A DNA stretch of 8,322 nucleotides from positions 1 through 8,322 of the forward strand of contig JAIVJP010000360.1 of the NCBI GenBank assembly GCA_020199975.1, written 5' to 3'. The notes under the pieces were generated by a model that saw only the letters and a program-made list of their open reading frames with translations, searched no databases and had not been told where the DNA came from. The DNA is from Acidobacteriota bacterium. GTDB lineage: Bacteria; Acidobacteriota; Blastocatellia; Pyrinomonadales; Pyrinomonadaceae. The first letter of the stretch is position 1, and every line of letters begins with the position of its first letter. The translations under genes and the position numbers were made by a program. Below are positions 1 to 6,039 of the stretch, piece by piece.

Positions 1-38
1 CTCAGAAAGAGCGGCCGTCGAACTGAAGGTTCGGCCGC
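1..38 (-). terminator. Candidate intrinsic terminator after the TonB-dependent receptor gene
   Basis: Read on the minus strand, a GC-rich stem is formed by bases 29-38 pairing with 11-15 and 19-23 (about 10 bp with a 3-base bulge, loop at 24-28). It is followed by TCTTTCT, a short and imperfect U-rich tract. It lies about 90 bases after the receptor stop codon, with no other gene between. The stem is convincing by eye but the U tract is weak, so this is a candidate only. Confidence 0.4.
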
Positions 39-127
39 GGCGCCCATCGAAAGAGGCTGAGGCCACTACTGCAATTCTGATCCCGCGACGGCGTTCAATT
101 CGTACACCTCACAAATCTCAAACCCGT

Positions 128-3100
128 TTAGAAGTCTATCCTTATCCCCAACCGAATCTGGCGCGGACGAAGTGTCCGTGAAGTTACCAGAAAAGAATCC
201 AGAAATGCCTGTCGCCGTTCTGCGGTCGCCGTGGGAGCGAGCGCGTTGAAGTTGATAAACTCCGCGCCAAAGCTGAAGACGGTCTTGTTGAGAACATTGT
301 CAAACTCGATTACCGGTCGAAGTCTGACTCTTTCGGTCAAGCGAAACTCGCGCGTCACGCTGAGGTCGAAGAGAAACAACCCAGGTCCTCGGCCGGCGTT
401 GCGCGGAAGATTTCCCGATTGACCAATCGTCGGCAACGCAAACAGATTGAGGATGCTCGGATCAATCGGGTCGTTTGGTCCTCGCCAACGCAGCAGTTCA
501 GTATTTCCGGTAAAGTTTGGCCGATCGTTTCCCACATCATCAAGATTACGATCCACGCCACCGATGGAGATGTTGAAAGGTGCGCCCGAGGCGATGCGCA
601 GGACTGGCGACAACCTGAGCTTGCCCAGAAACGCAGGCAGGTCGAACGTACCCGAGAAAACAAACCGATGATTCCGGTCCAGCAGGCTGCGCGCTCGTTC
701 GCGTCGGAAGTCCCCGGGTCTAAGCGCATCGGAAGTGTTGACGACGCCATCATCAACAAGATTTGCGATCGTGTAGGCGGCTCGAAAAGAGAAGCCGAGA
801 CTATTGCTGCTCTGGTTGAAACTCTTGCGGAGCTCAAGCGTTAGGCCCTGGTAAAAACTGTTGCCGGCTGCAATCAATTGTTCAACCTCGGCGCGGGTAG
901 CATCAGGCCGCAAGTCATTTAGAGCCGCGAGTGCAACTTCCACTGAAGTTGATGAGGTAAGACTATTGAGATTTACCAGCGAAACGGGAACGCCAAATTC
1001 AGTTCTGCGGCCCACGGCATTCGGGTTAGCGTTGTCTGAGGAAACGAATACAAATCGTATAAGCTCGCCTGCGGTTGACGCGTTGTAGAGCGGGCGATCC
1101 CCTGCCGGACCGCTGCGGAAATTGGGGAAGTCGCGTGAGGCCAGATACTCCGAGAAATTCTTGAAACCGGAAGGAAGCACAGGAGCATTCGCATTGAATT
1201 CGCGCCAAAGATGGATACCTCTATTGAGTGTGTAGTTTGCCTCAAACACAAAACCGCTGCCGATGTCGCGTTCGACTCCGAAATTTGCCTGATAGCTCTC
1301 GGGTATGCGCAAACGAGGATCAAGACGTCGGGAGAATTCCGTATTGAGCTCACCAAACTGCGCCACAAGTGGCGATTCAGTCGTCAGTGTCTGCGGAAAG
1401 TGGAGATTGGTGGCAATGAACGCGCGACGTTGCGTGGAACTCATGAGTTTCCCACTGTCAGGATCGCGTAATGAATTCGTGTCGAAGAACAGTCGGCGGG
1501 TACCGAGCGTGAAATCATCAATGGTGCGAAGCAGAGCCCGATTGTAGAAAAGGCCCGCGCCGAATCGGAGAACCGTCTTACCCGAGCTGAACGGATCGTA
1601 GGCGACCGAAAAACGTGGGGCAAAGTTGTTGCGATCGTTAATAATACTTTCGCGCTCGTAGCGCAGACCATAGCTCACCACCAGATTAGGAGAGAGTCGC
1701 CACTCGTCTTGTCCAAAAAAACCTACGTACGTGTTTCGCTGCGTTGATTCCGTCAAAAAGTTCTGCCTGAAGCGGCTGGGTATGCCTGCCAAAAAATCTC
1801 CGGCACTGGCGAAACTAAAAGTTCCTGACGCATCGGAGAGATCGATGAAGGTGGAGCGAATTCGCTGAGCATCGATGCCAAACTTGAGCGAATGTGATCC
1901 TTTGGTGTGCAGGAGAGTTTCTTGCACCTGAAAGCGATCTTCATGCCGGTCGGTGGCCCCGGTGGTGGAAGAACCGGCCACAAGAGTGCCCGAGCGTCTG
2001 GCGGGATCGCCTGCAACCAAGGGATCGTTGATGGTTATGAGGACGACCGGATTCGCGCCACCTCCGGTTTTCGTTCCCGGCGCTAGTCGCGAGAGCTGAG
2101 CTCGGAGCTGATTGACGGTGTTCGGGGAGAAAACGTAATTGTCCGAATAGGAAATAGCGTCGGAGTTTCGCGTCTTTGCCTGAAGCGCTTCCGCAAGCCG
2201 ATTGCCGCCCCCAAACTGTCGTAGGTTCGCCGAACGCCCTAGTTGATATACCAACGCGCCGTTGTGAGTCTCACTAAACTGATGATCGATGCGCGTTGTA
2301 ACGGTATGGTTCGTGAGCGGCGTACTAATGGATGAAATGAACGGAGCAATCTCCGCACTAGCAGCCGGAGCATTTGCATCTTCAAAGCGGCGACCCTGCA
2401 AGAGCGTCGGAGACGGCAGCGAAAACCGAGGGTTCTGCTGGATTGGCACGAGTGTGTCGGTCAACGCGCTATCGAGAGCTTTTTTGAACTCATAAGAGCT
2501 GAAGAAGAACGTCGGTGTTTGGTTTTTGATCCATGGGAGTATGACGGGGCCACTTACAGTGAAACCGGGCGTGTGCTCCTGCAAGGGAAGTCTCTTGAGG
2601 CGGAGTGAATTGTTTCTAAATGTGTTGGCGTTTAAGGACTCATCTTTGAAAAAGTAAAACGCCCGACCCTGAAACGTTTGGGCACCACCCCGAGTGCGAA
2701 TGTTTATGCGCCCCCCGGAGGCTCGTCCGTATTCGGCGGAGAATTGATTCGTTATTACCTGGACCTCTTCAACGGCTTCGAGCGACGGCTGAAAACGTTC
2801 TCGGGCTGCGCGATCGTCGTTGTTATCAAGACCGTCGATGGTCAGGTTGTTGGAGTAGGCTGGTCCGCCGGAGAGCGCAAACGTTCCCGCTTCTTCGGGC
2901 GCGCTGGCTGGATTTCTATCTCTATCCTCTGCCAGATCGCGCGTCGAAAGTGGCTCCTCGGTCACTCCTCCCAGCGTGAAGATCAAATCGAGGGGCGAAC
3001 GCGTCGCGAGAGGTAAAGATTCGACCTCATGTGCGGTAACCGTTCCGCCGACGACAGTGCGGGTGGTGTCCACAGATTCGGACTCCGGGGAAGTAACAAT

Positions 3101-3487
3101 CACTGGATCAACGATCAGGCCTTGCGCTAAAAGCACGATCTCGACCTGAAGGTTTTGGCCGGATATGACCGCGATGCCCGCACTATCTTGCACGGCGAAG
3201 CCCTCCGCTGACGCGCGCAAGACATAAGTGCCCGGCTCGAGCTGAAGGATCCGATAACATCCGTCAGCATCCGCCACGTCAGTACGCCGCGAGCCTGTTC
3301 TGGTGAGAACGGCAGTTACCGAGGCTCCTGGAATAACGGCGCCATTCTGGTCGACAACTCGACCACCAATGATCACGTTATCGAGATTCTGCGCCACAGT
3401 ACGATCGACCGCGCCGAAGCAACAAAGTATCAAGTAGAAAGTGAAGTGAAGGCTGAAACGAAACGAGAATTGTGGGGTGAGGTTCAT
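128..3487 (-). CDS. TonB-dependent receptor, Oar-like, with carboxypeptidase-regulatory-like N-terminal domain
   Basis: Predicted outer-membrane beta-barrel of 1119 aa. Family members are thought to import large substrates or act in surface functions using TonB energy; the substrate cannot be read from sequence. Residues 1-33 form a signal peptide (hydrophobic FTFYLILCCFGA, ending near TVAQ). Residues about 38-122 are a carboxypeptidase-regulatory-like beta-sandwich (GRVVDQNGAVIPGASV, then LEPGTYVLRASAEGF). A plug domain follows, about 140-270, with the family-typical LTIDGLDNNDD at 215-225 and SAEYGRASGGRINI near 250-262. The rest is barrel, ending in RIDF with the terminal Phe typical of barrels inserted by BamA. 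The start at 3487 is chosen over the longer in-frame Met at 3547: it has AGGAG 7 bases upstream and opens directly into the signal peptide, while the extra 20 residues are charged and fall in the predicted promoter. No TonB box is obvious. It stands alone, with no operon partner in view. Confidence 0.93.
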   Translation of the reverse strand: MNLTPQFSFRFSLHFTFYLILCCFGAVDRTVAQNLDNVIIGGRVVDQNGAVIPGASVTAVLTRTGSRRTDVADADGCYRILQLEPGTYVLRASAEGFAVQDSAGIAVISGQNLQVEIVLLAQGLIVDPVIVTSPESESVDTTRTVVGGTVTAHEVESLPLATRSPLDLIFTLGGVTEEPLSTRDLAEDRDRNPASAPEEAGTFALSGGPAYSNNLTIDGLDNNDDRAARERFQPSLEAVEEVQVITNQFSAEYGRASGGRINIRTRGGAQTFQGRAFYFFKDESLNANTFRNNSLRLKRLPLQEHTPGFTVSGPVILPWIKNQTPTFFFSSYEFKKALDSALTDTLVPIQQNPRFSLPSPTLLQGRRFEDANAPAASAEIAPFISSISTPLTNHTVTTRIDHQFSETHNGALVYQLGRSANLRQFGGGNRLAEALQAKTRNSDAISYSDNYVFSPNTVNQLRAQLSRLAPGTKTGGGANPVVLITINDPLVAGDPARRSGTLVAGSSTTGATDRHEDRFQVQETLLHTKGSHSLKFGIDAQRIRSTFIDLSDASGTFSFASAGDFLAGIPSRFRQNFLTESTQRNTYVGFFGQDEWRLSPNLVVSYGLRYERESIINDRNNFAPRFSVAYDPFSSGKTVLRFGAGLFYNRALLRTIDDFTLGTRRLFFDTNSLRDPDSGKLMSSTQRRAFIATNLHFPQTLTTESPLVAQFGELNTEFSRRLDPRLRIPESYQANFGVERDIGSGFVFEANYTLNRGIHLWREFNANAPVLPSGFKNFSEYLASRDFPNFRSGPAGDRPLYNASTAGELIRFVFVSSDNANPNAVGRRTEFGVPVSLVNLNSLTSSTSVEVALAALNDLRPDATRAEVEQLIAAGNSFYQGLTLELRKSFNQSSNSLGFSFRAAYTIANLVDDGVVNTSDALRPGDFRRERARSLLDRNHRFVFSGTFDLPAFLGKLRLSPVLRIASGAPFNISIGGVDRNLDDVGNDRPNFTGNTELLRWRGPNDPIDPSILNLFALPTIGQSGNLPRNAGRGPGLFLFDLSVTREFRLTERVRLRPVIEFDNVLNKTVFSFGAEFINFNALAPTATAERRQAFLDSFLVTSRTLRPRQIRLGIRIDF

Positions 3488-3494
3488 GTGAGGT

Positions 3495-3499
3495 CTCCT
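3495..3499 (-). promoter_or_regulatory. Shine-Dalgarno site that sets the receptor start codon
   Basis: AGGAG on the minus strand, 7 bases before the ATG at 3487-3485. This is the reason for choosing that start over the upstream in-frame ATG at 3547. Confidence 0.8.
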
Positions 3500-3518
3500 G
3501 CGATGGGCGGGCCAAGCC

Positions 3519-3547
3519 TCTATAGGATCCCGCCAATGCATTTGCAA
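3519..3547 (-). promoter_or_regulatory. Candidate sigma70-type promoter of the receptor gene
   Basis: Minus-strand TTGCAA (3547-3542) as -35 and TATAGA (3524-3519) as -10 are separated by exactly 17 bases. Each box matches 4 of 6 consensus positions. Initiation would fall near 3512, giving a leader of about 25 bases that includes the ribosome binding site. This is a pattern match only. Confidence 0.4.
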
Positions 3548-3687
3548 ACTGATTACTAAAGCTTGGCTTCGCAGAGATCTTACGTGGGGTTGCCAGGAAG
3601 AACGTGAGGAGAAGCCAAACTCGCTCGGTGATTACGCGGAGCGTACTCTATCACGACATCGAAACGCGAAACAAGTTTTTCAGAAAA

Positions 3688-3779
3688 GGGTAGTGAGCAG
3701 TTTCATTGTGGCACGCGCATCTTGCGCGTGGTTCACGGGCGATACGCCCGTGCCACTCTTCCAAACTGACCCACTACCC
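3688..3779. repeat. Nested palindromic intergenic repeat (REP-like, two tandem hairpins)
   Basis: Two perfect 8-bp stems with 3-base loops lie side by side: CACGCGCA/TGCGCGTG (3712-3719, 3723-3730) and CACGGGCG/CGCCCGTG (3734-3741, 3745-3752). They are enclosed by GTGGCA (3708-3713) with TGCCAC (3751-3756), partly competing with the inner stems, and again by GGGTAGTG (3688-3695) with CACTACCC (3772-3779). The DNA or RNA could fold as a branched cloverleaf. From memory, similar GTGGCACG...CGTGCCAC palindromes are common between genes in Acidobacteriota, Verrucomicrobiota and Planctomycetota genomes and are often mistranslated as small proteins containing GTGVSPV...AQDARAT. That peptide is readable here on the minus strand. 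Confidence 0.8.
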
Positions 3780-3798
3780 ATAAAAGGGGTGCGGCATA

Positions 3799-3861
3799 AC
3801 GCCTTGTCCTGAGGTAGTCGATGAAAGCCCTCGCCCGCAGGCCAATGCGTCGATATAAAGC
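3799..3861 (-). pseudogene. Possible fossil of a LysR-type regulator C-terminus
   Basis: One minus-strand frame reads ALYRR..GLRARAFIDYL over about 21 codons. This resembles the end of LysR-family effector-binding domains, which often finish with a pattern like ALYP.R..L..RVRAFIDFL. A stop codon lies directly before the ALY, and the frame then runs into the palindromic repeat, so no intact gene exists. The match is short and recalled from memory, so chance resemblance is quite possible. Confidence 0.22.
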
Positions 3862-4106
3862 TCAAGAGGGCGCCTTGGCGTGTCTTATGTCGGAAGAGCG
3901 AAAGCGGTCGGCGGTCCTGGCACGAGCCTTTGAAGCTTCAACATTAAGTCGAAATTGAAAGAAGAGAGCGGTGCGACAATGGAGGTAGGCGCTCCTGATA
4001 ACAGGATTTGATGGCTCAAAGGCCTCATCCTGACGCCCCGGCTCGAAGACCTCTACTGCCGGTACTTGGATCGGTCGTCACCGCTCGCCACAAGATTACA
4101 ACGAAT

Positions 4107-4214
4107 TCAACAAGTGTCCAAGGCAAAAACCCGCCCGCCCGCTGTCCCTTCTGCGGCAGTGGACCGATGCTCCTTGTGCAAGTGCTGCCGCCGCAACGCA
4201 AGGTGCCTCCATGA
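4107..4214 (+). pseudogene. Possible C-terminal scrap of a transposase-like zinc-ribbon protein
   Basis: The plus-strand frame ending at the TGA at 4212-4214 reads PPARCPFCGSGPMLLVQV followed by LPPQRKVPP. A CxxC zinc-ribbon knuckle followed by a hydrophobic strand and a basic, proline-rich end resembles the C-termini of IS91-like and related transposases, judged from memory. Upstream in the same frame nothing catalytic can be recognised, and no ribosome binding site serves the nominal ATG at 4008. If real it is a remnant cut off at its 5' side, consistent with decayed mobile DNA beside the operon end. It could equally be a chance reading. Confidence 0.27.
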
Positions 4215-4256
4215 TGTTGATGTGATACTCGCTCGATGTTTGTGTCCTTCAACTTG

Positions 4257-4658
4257 TTACCCGCGTGAAGCGCTACGCCGCCGCAGCGATGCGGCGCGAG
4301 TGAAAGGCACGAGCGCGTCAGTGCTTCCTTCAGGCGGAGGTTCGGTGAAGTTGCTGAACTCTTCGGCATGTGACTGCAGATATTGAAAAAACCGCTCAAA
4401 CTCATGCTGCATCGCATCCATCTTCTCGCGCATGTTAAGGATGATCTCCACGCCAGCGAGGTTCACACCAAGATCGCGCGTCAGGGAGAGTATCAGCTCG
4501 AGGCGCTCGAGATCGGGATCAGTGTAAAGGCGTGTGTTGCCGTCAGAACGCGAGGGCTTCAATAAGCCTTCGCGTTCATACATGCGCAGCGTCTGCGGAT
4601 GAAGGCCATACTGGTCCGCTACCGCACTGATCGTGTATGTCTTAGCCTTACGCTTCAT
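4257..4658 (-). CDS. hspR: HspR, MerR-family heat-shock repressor
   Basis: Cytoplasmic DNA-binding repressor of 133 aa. In actinobacteria and other phyla HspR binds HAIR operators and represses the dnaK operon, using DnaK as co-repressor, so that repression is lifted when DnaK is occupied by unfolded protein. The sequence shows YTISAVADQYGLHPQTLRMYEREGLLKPSR at about residues 8-37: a MerR winged-helix start with the HspR-typical HPQTLR. N41-TRLY follows as the wing, then GVNLAGVEIIL (64-74) and a helical, probably coiled-coil dimerisation region (about 75-102). The tail (121-133) is basic. It is the last gene of a dnaK-dnaJ-hspR operon. No Shine-Dalgarno precedes the ATG: the 22 bases upstream are GTTAAC plus the arm of the heptameric repeat. 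Its translation may therefore be weak, which would suit a repressor. Confidence 0.93.
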   Translation of the reverse strand: MKRKAKTYTISAVADQYGLHPQTLRMYEREGLLKPSRSDGNTRLYTDPDLERLELILSLTRDLGVNLAGVEIILNMREKMDAMQHEFERFFQYLQSHAEEFSNFTEPPPEGSTDALVPFTRAASLRRRSASRG

Positions 4659-4668
4659 GTTAACGCGA

Positions 4669-4763
4669 ATCGTAAATCGTAAATGGTGAATTAGTAAGTT
4701 CGGTAAATCAGGTCCTTGGGTTTGGCTCTTACGATTTACGATTTACCATTTACGATTTACGAG
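4669..4763. repeat. Heptameric inverted-repeat element between dnaJ and hspR
   Basis: The right arm is five tandem 7-bp units: TTACGAT, TTACGAT, TTACCAT, TTACGAT, TTACGAG (4729-4763). The left arm is the inverse: ATCGTAA, ATCGTAA, ATGGTGA and a degenerate fourth unit (4669-4697). An 18-bp perfect inverted match joins 4670-4687 and 4745-4762. The unique centre is about 31 bp (4698-4728). The element begins one base after the dnaJ stop codon and ends 10 bp before the hspR start, so it fills the gap. In the operon mRNA it can form a long hairpin. It has the same architecture, and a related unit, as the element at 5928-6038. Confidence 0.88.
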
Positions 4764-4764
4764 T

Positions 4765-5922
4765 TCATTCCAGCCCCATCTCCACGCGCGGATTCTGGGA
4801 GTTCATCTTCGAGTACTGCCGCAAAAGCTCTTTCGTCTCTTCGGAGATCACCTTCGGCAGCGTCACCTGCACTTCCACAAACTGATCGCCTCTAGCTCCC
4901 GGTTTGCGCAAAGATGGCGCGCCCCGCTGACGCAGTCGAAATTTTTGACCTGACTGAGTGCCGGGAGGAATGCGCAATTGCGCCTTGCCCTCTACGGTAG
5001 GTACTTCGATCTTTGCGCCCAGCGCTGCCTCGGGGACCGTAATGGGCACGGTTACATAAATATTGTCACCCTTGCGGGTAAAGTGTTTGTGCGGCCCGAC
5101 ATTGGTGTTGATGTGCAAATCACCGGCAGGCGCACCTAAACGGCCAGCTTCACCCTTGGCGGGGATCCTCACGCGGGAACCCGTTTCAACTCCGGCGGGG
5201 ATCCGAACCTTGACCGTTTCCGTCTTCGGCAACGTGCCCTTACCCTGGCAGAGCGAGCAGGGCGGCCTCCTCCGTCCGGTACCTTCACAATCTGTACACT
5301 CCTGCGCAAAACGCAGGCGGCCGCCTGCCCTTTGCACCTGGCCCGAGCCCTTGCAGGTCGAACAGATCATTACCGGACCACCGATGTCTCCAGCCCCATT
5401 GCAGCGTGAACATTGTTCGGAACGGTTCACCGTAAGGTTCGTAGTGAGGCCATTAATGGCTTCTTCAAACGAGAGCGCAAGGGGCATCTCTATGTCGGCG
5501 CCACGCGTTGGCTGTGGCCGCGGAGCCTCGTGCTCTTTTGTAGCACCCCCGCCAAACAGATCCGAGAAAATATCCCTGAAACTGGTGCCGCCGCCGGAAC
5601 CTGTAGAGGTTCCCCAATCGAAGCCGGTGAAATCGAACCCCGGCCCGCCAGCCCGCCCCGTACTGGGTCCGGCACCGCGCGCGGCCGCATCCGCCAGGTT
5701 GTCTGAGTACTGACCAAAACGATCGTAGACCGAACGCTTCTTCGGGTCTGACAACACGTCGTGCGCTTCAGTGGTCAGTTTGAAGCGCTCTTCTGATGCC
5801 TTGTCCCCCGGATTGACGTCTGGATGATATTTGCGCGCGAGTCTTCGATAAGCCTTCTTGATCTCCTCAGGCTTAGCGTTCCGCTTTACACCCAGCACTT
5901 CGTAGTAATCCTGTTTAGCCAT
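4765..5922 (-). CDS. dnaJ: DnaJ, class A (type I) J-domain co-chaperone
   Basis: Cytoplasmic co-chaperone of 385 aa that delivers unfolded proteins to DnaK and stimulates its ATPase. The J domain spans residues about 5-70 (DYYEVLGVKRNAKPEEIKKAY) with the essential HPD at 33-35. A Gly/Phe-rich linker covers about 82-126 (GGPGFDFTGFDW, IFSDLFGGG). The zinc-binding domain has all four CxxCxGxG motifs intact: CSRCNGAG at 171, CSTCKGSG at 187, CTDCEGTG at 209 and CSLCQGKG at 222. The C-terminal beta domains follow, with GDLHINTNVGPHKHFTRKGDN and IPPGTQSGQKFRLRQRG; the terminal dimerisation segment appears to be present. Length is normal. The start is set by homology of MAKQDYYEVLGV. The region before it has only a poor ribosome binding site because a repeat element ends 5 bp upstream, and a four-codon ORF overlaps the start. 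Confidence 0.97.
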   Translation of the reverse strand: MAKQDYYEVLGVKRNAKPEEIKKAYRRLARKYHPDVNPGDKASEERFKLTTEAHDVLSDPKKRSVYDRFGQYSDNLADAAARGAGPSTGRAGGPGFDFTGFDWGTSTGSGGGTSFRDIFSDLFGGGATKEHEAPRPQPTRGADIEMPLALSFEEAINGLTTNLTVNRSEQCSRCNGAGDIGGPVMICSTCKGSGQVQRAGGRLRFAQECTDCEGTGRRRPPCSLCQGKGTLPKTETVKVRIPAGVETGSRVRIPAKGEAGRLGAPAGDLHINTNVGPHKHFTRKGDNIYVTVPITVPEAALGAKIEVPTVEGKAQLRIPPGTQSGQKFRLRQRGAPSLRKPGARGDQFVEVQVTLPKVISEETKELLRQYSKMNSQNPRVEMGLE

Positions 5923-5927
5923 CTTTC

Positions 5928-6038
5928 ATTGCCGATTTCCAATTGCCAATTGCCGATTGACCTGTAACCTCTAATCTCGCATTCAGGCTCGACTCGGGCC
6001 ACTGACCAATCGGCAATCGGCAATCGGAAATTGGAATT
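5928..6038. repeat. Heptameric inverted-repeat element between dnaK and dnaJ
   Basis: The left arm is five 7-bp units: ATTGCCG, ATTTCCA, ATTGCCA, ATTGCCG, ATTGACC (5928-5962). The right arm is five units in the opposite sense: GACCAAT, CGGCAAT, CGGCAAT, CGGAAAT, TGGAATT (6004-6038). The arms pair unit by unit around a unique centre of 41 bp (5963-6003). The element starts one base after the dnaK stop codon and ends 5 bp before the dnaJ start. Aligned in the same phase, its ATTGCCG/ATTTCCG units differ from the ATTTACG units of the dnaJ-hspR element at only one or two of seven bases, so the two probably belong to one superfamily. Confidence 0.88.
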
Positions 6039-6039
6039 C

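Larger units (their letters stand above)
3548..4256. other. Gene-free stretch between hspR and the receptor gene
   Basis: About 700 bp with no ORF that I accept as a gene. It contains the nested palindrome at 3688-3779 and two weak protein fossils (3799-3861 minus, 4107-4214 plus). There is also an 8-bp inverted repeat, TTGGCTTC at 3563-3570 with GAAGCCAA at 3611-3618, about 75 bp or more upstream of the receptor start; its role is unknown. No clear terminator is seen directly after hspR. The rest (about 3862-4106) shows nothing I recognise. The mix of scraps suggests decayed mobile or transferred DNA, which is an inference. Confidence 0.6.

Noticed and set aside
419..844. 141-aa plus-strand ORF inside the receptor gene
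   Set aside because: It is antisense to a well-supported coding region, with low-complexity basic composition and no domain; a shadow.
3488..3547. 20-residue N-terminal extension of the receptor from an ATG at 3547
   Set aside because: It precedes a good signal peptide, overlaps the predicted promoter and lacks a Shine-Dalgarno. ATG 3487 has AGGAG at 7 bases.
3680..3865. 61-aa minus-strand ORF containing GTGVSPVNHAQDARAT
   Set aside because: The peptide is the translation of the palindromic repeat. Such readings recur as spurious small proteins, and the ORF has no ribosome binding site or recognisable domain.
4025..4417. 130-aa minus-strand ORF overlapping the end of hspR
   Set aside because: It overlaps hspR in another frame, with no ribosome binding site and no recognisable domain.
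5063..5713. 216-aa plus-strand ORF across dnaJ
   Set aside because: It is antisense to the zinc-finger and Gly/Phe regions of dnaJ. Its Pro/Arg-rich composition is what GC-rich complement reading gives.
4669..6038. The heptameric repeats as a CRISPR array
   Set aside because: The units are 7 bp, contiguous and inverted around one centre, with no 30-40 bp spacers and no cas genes.
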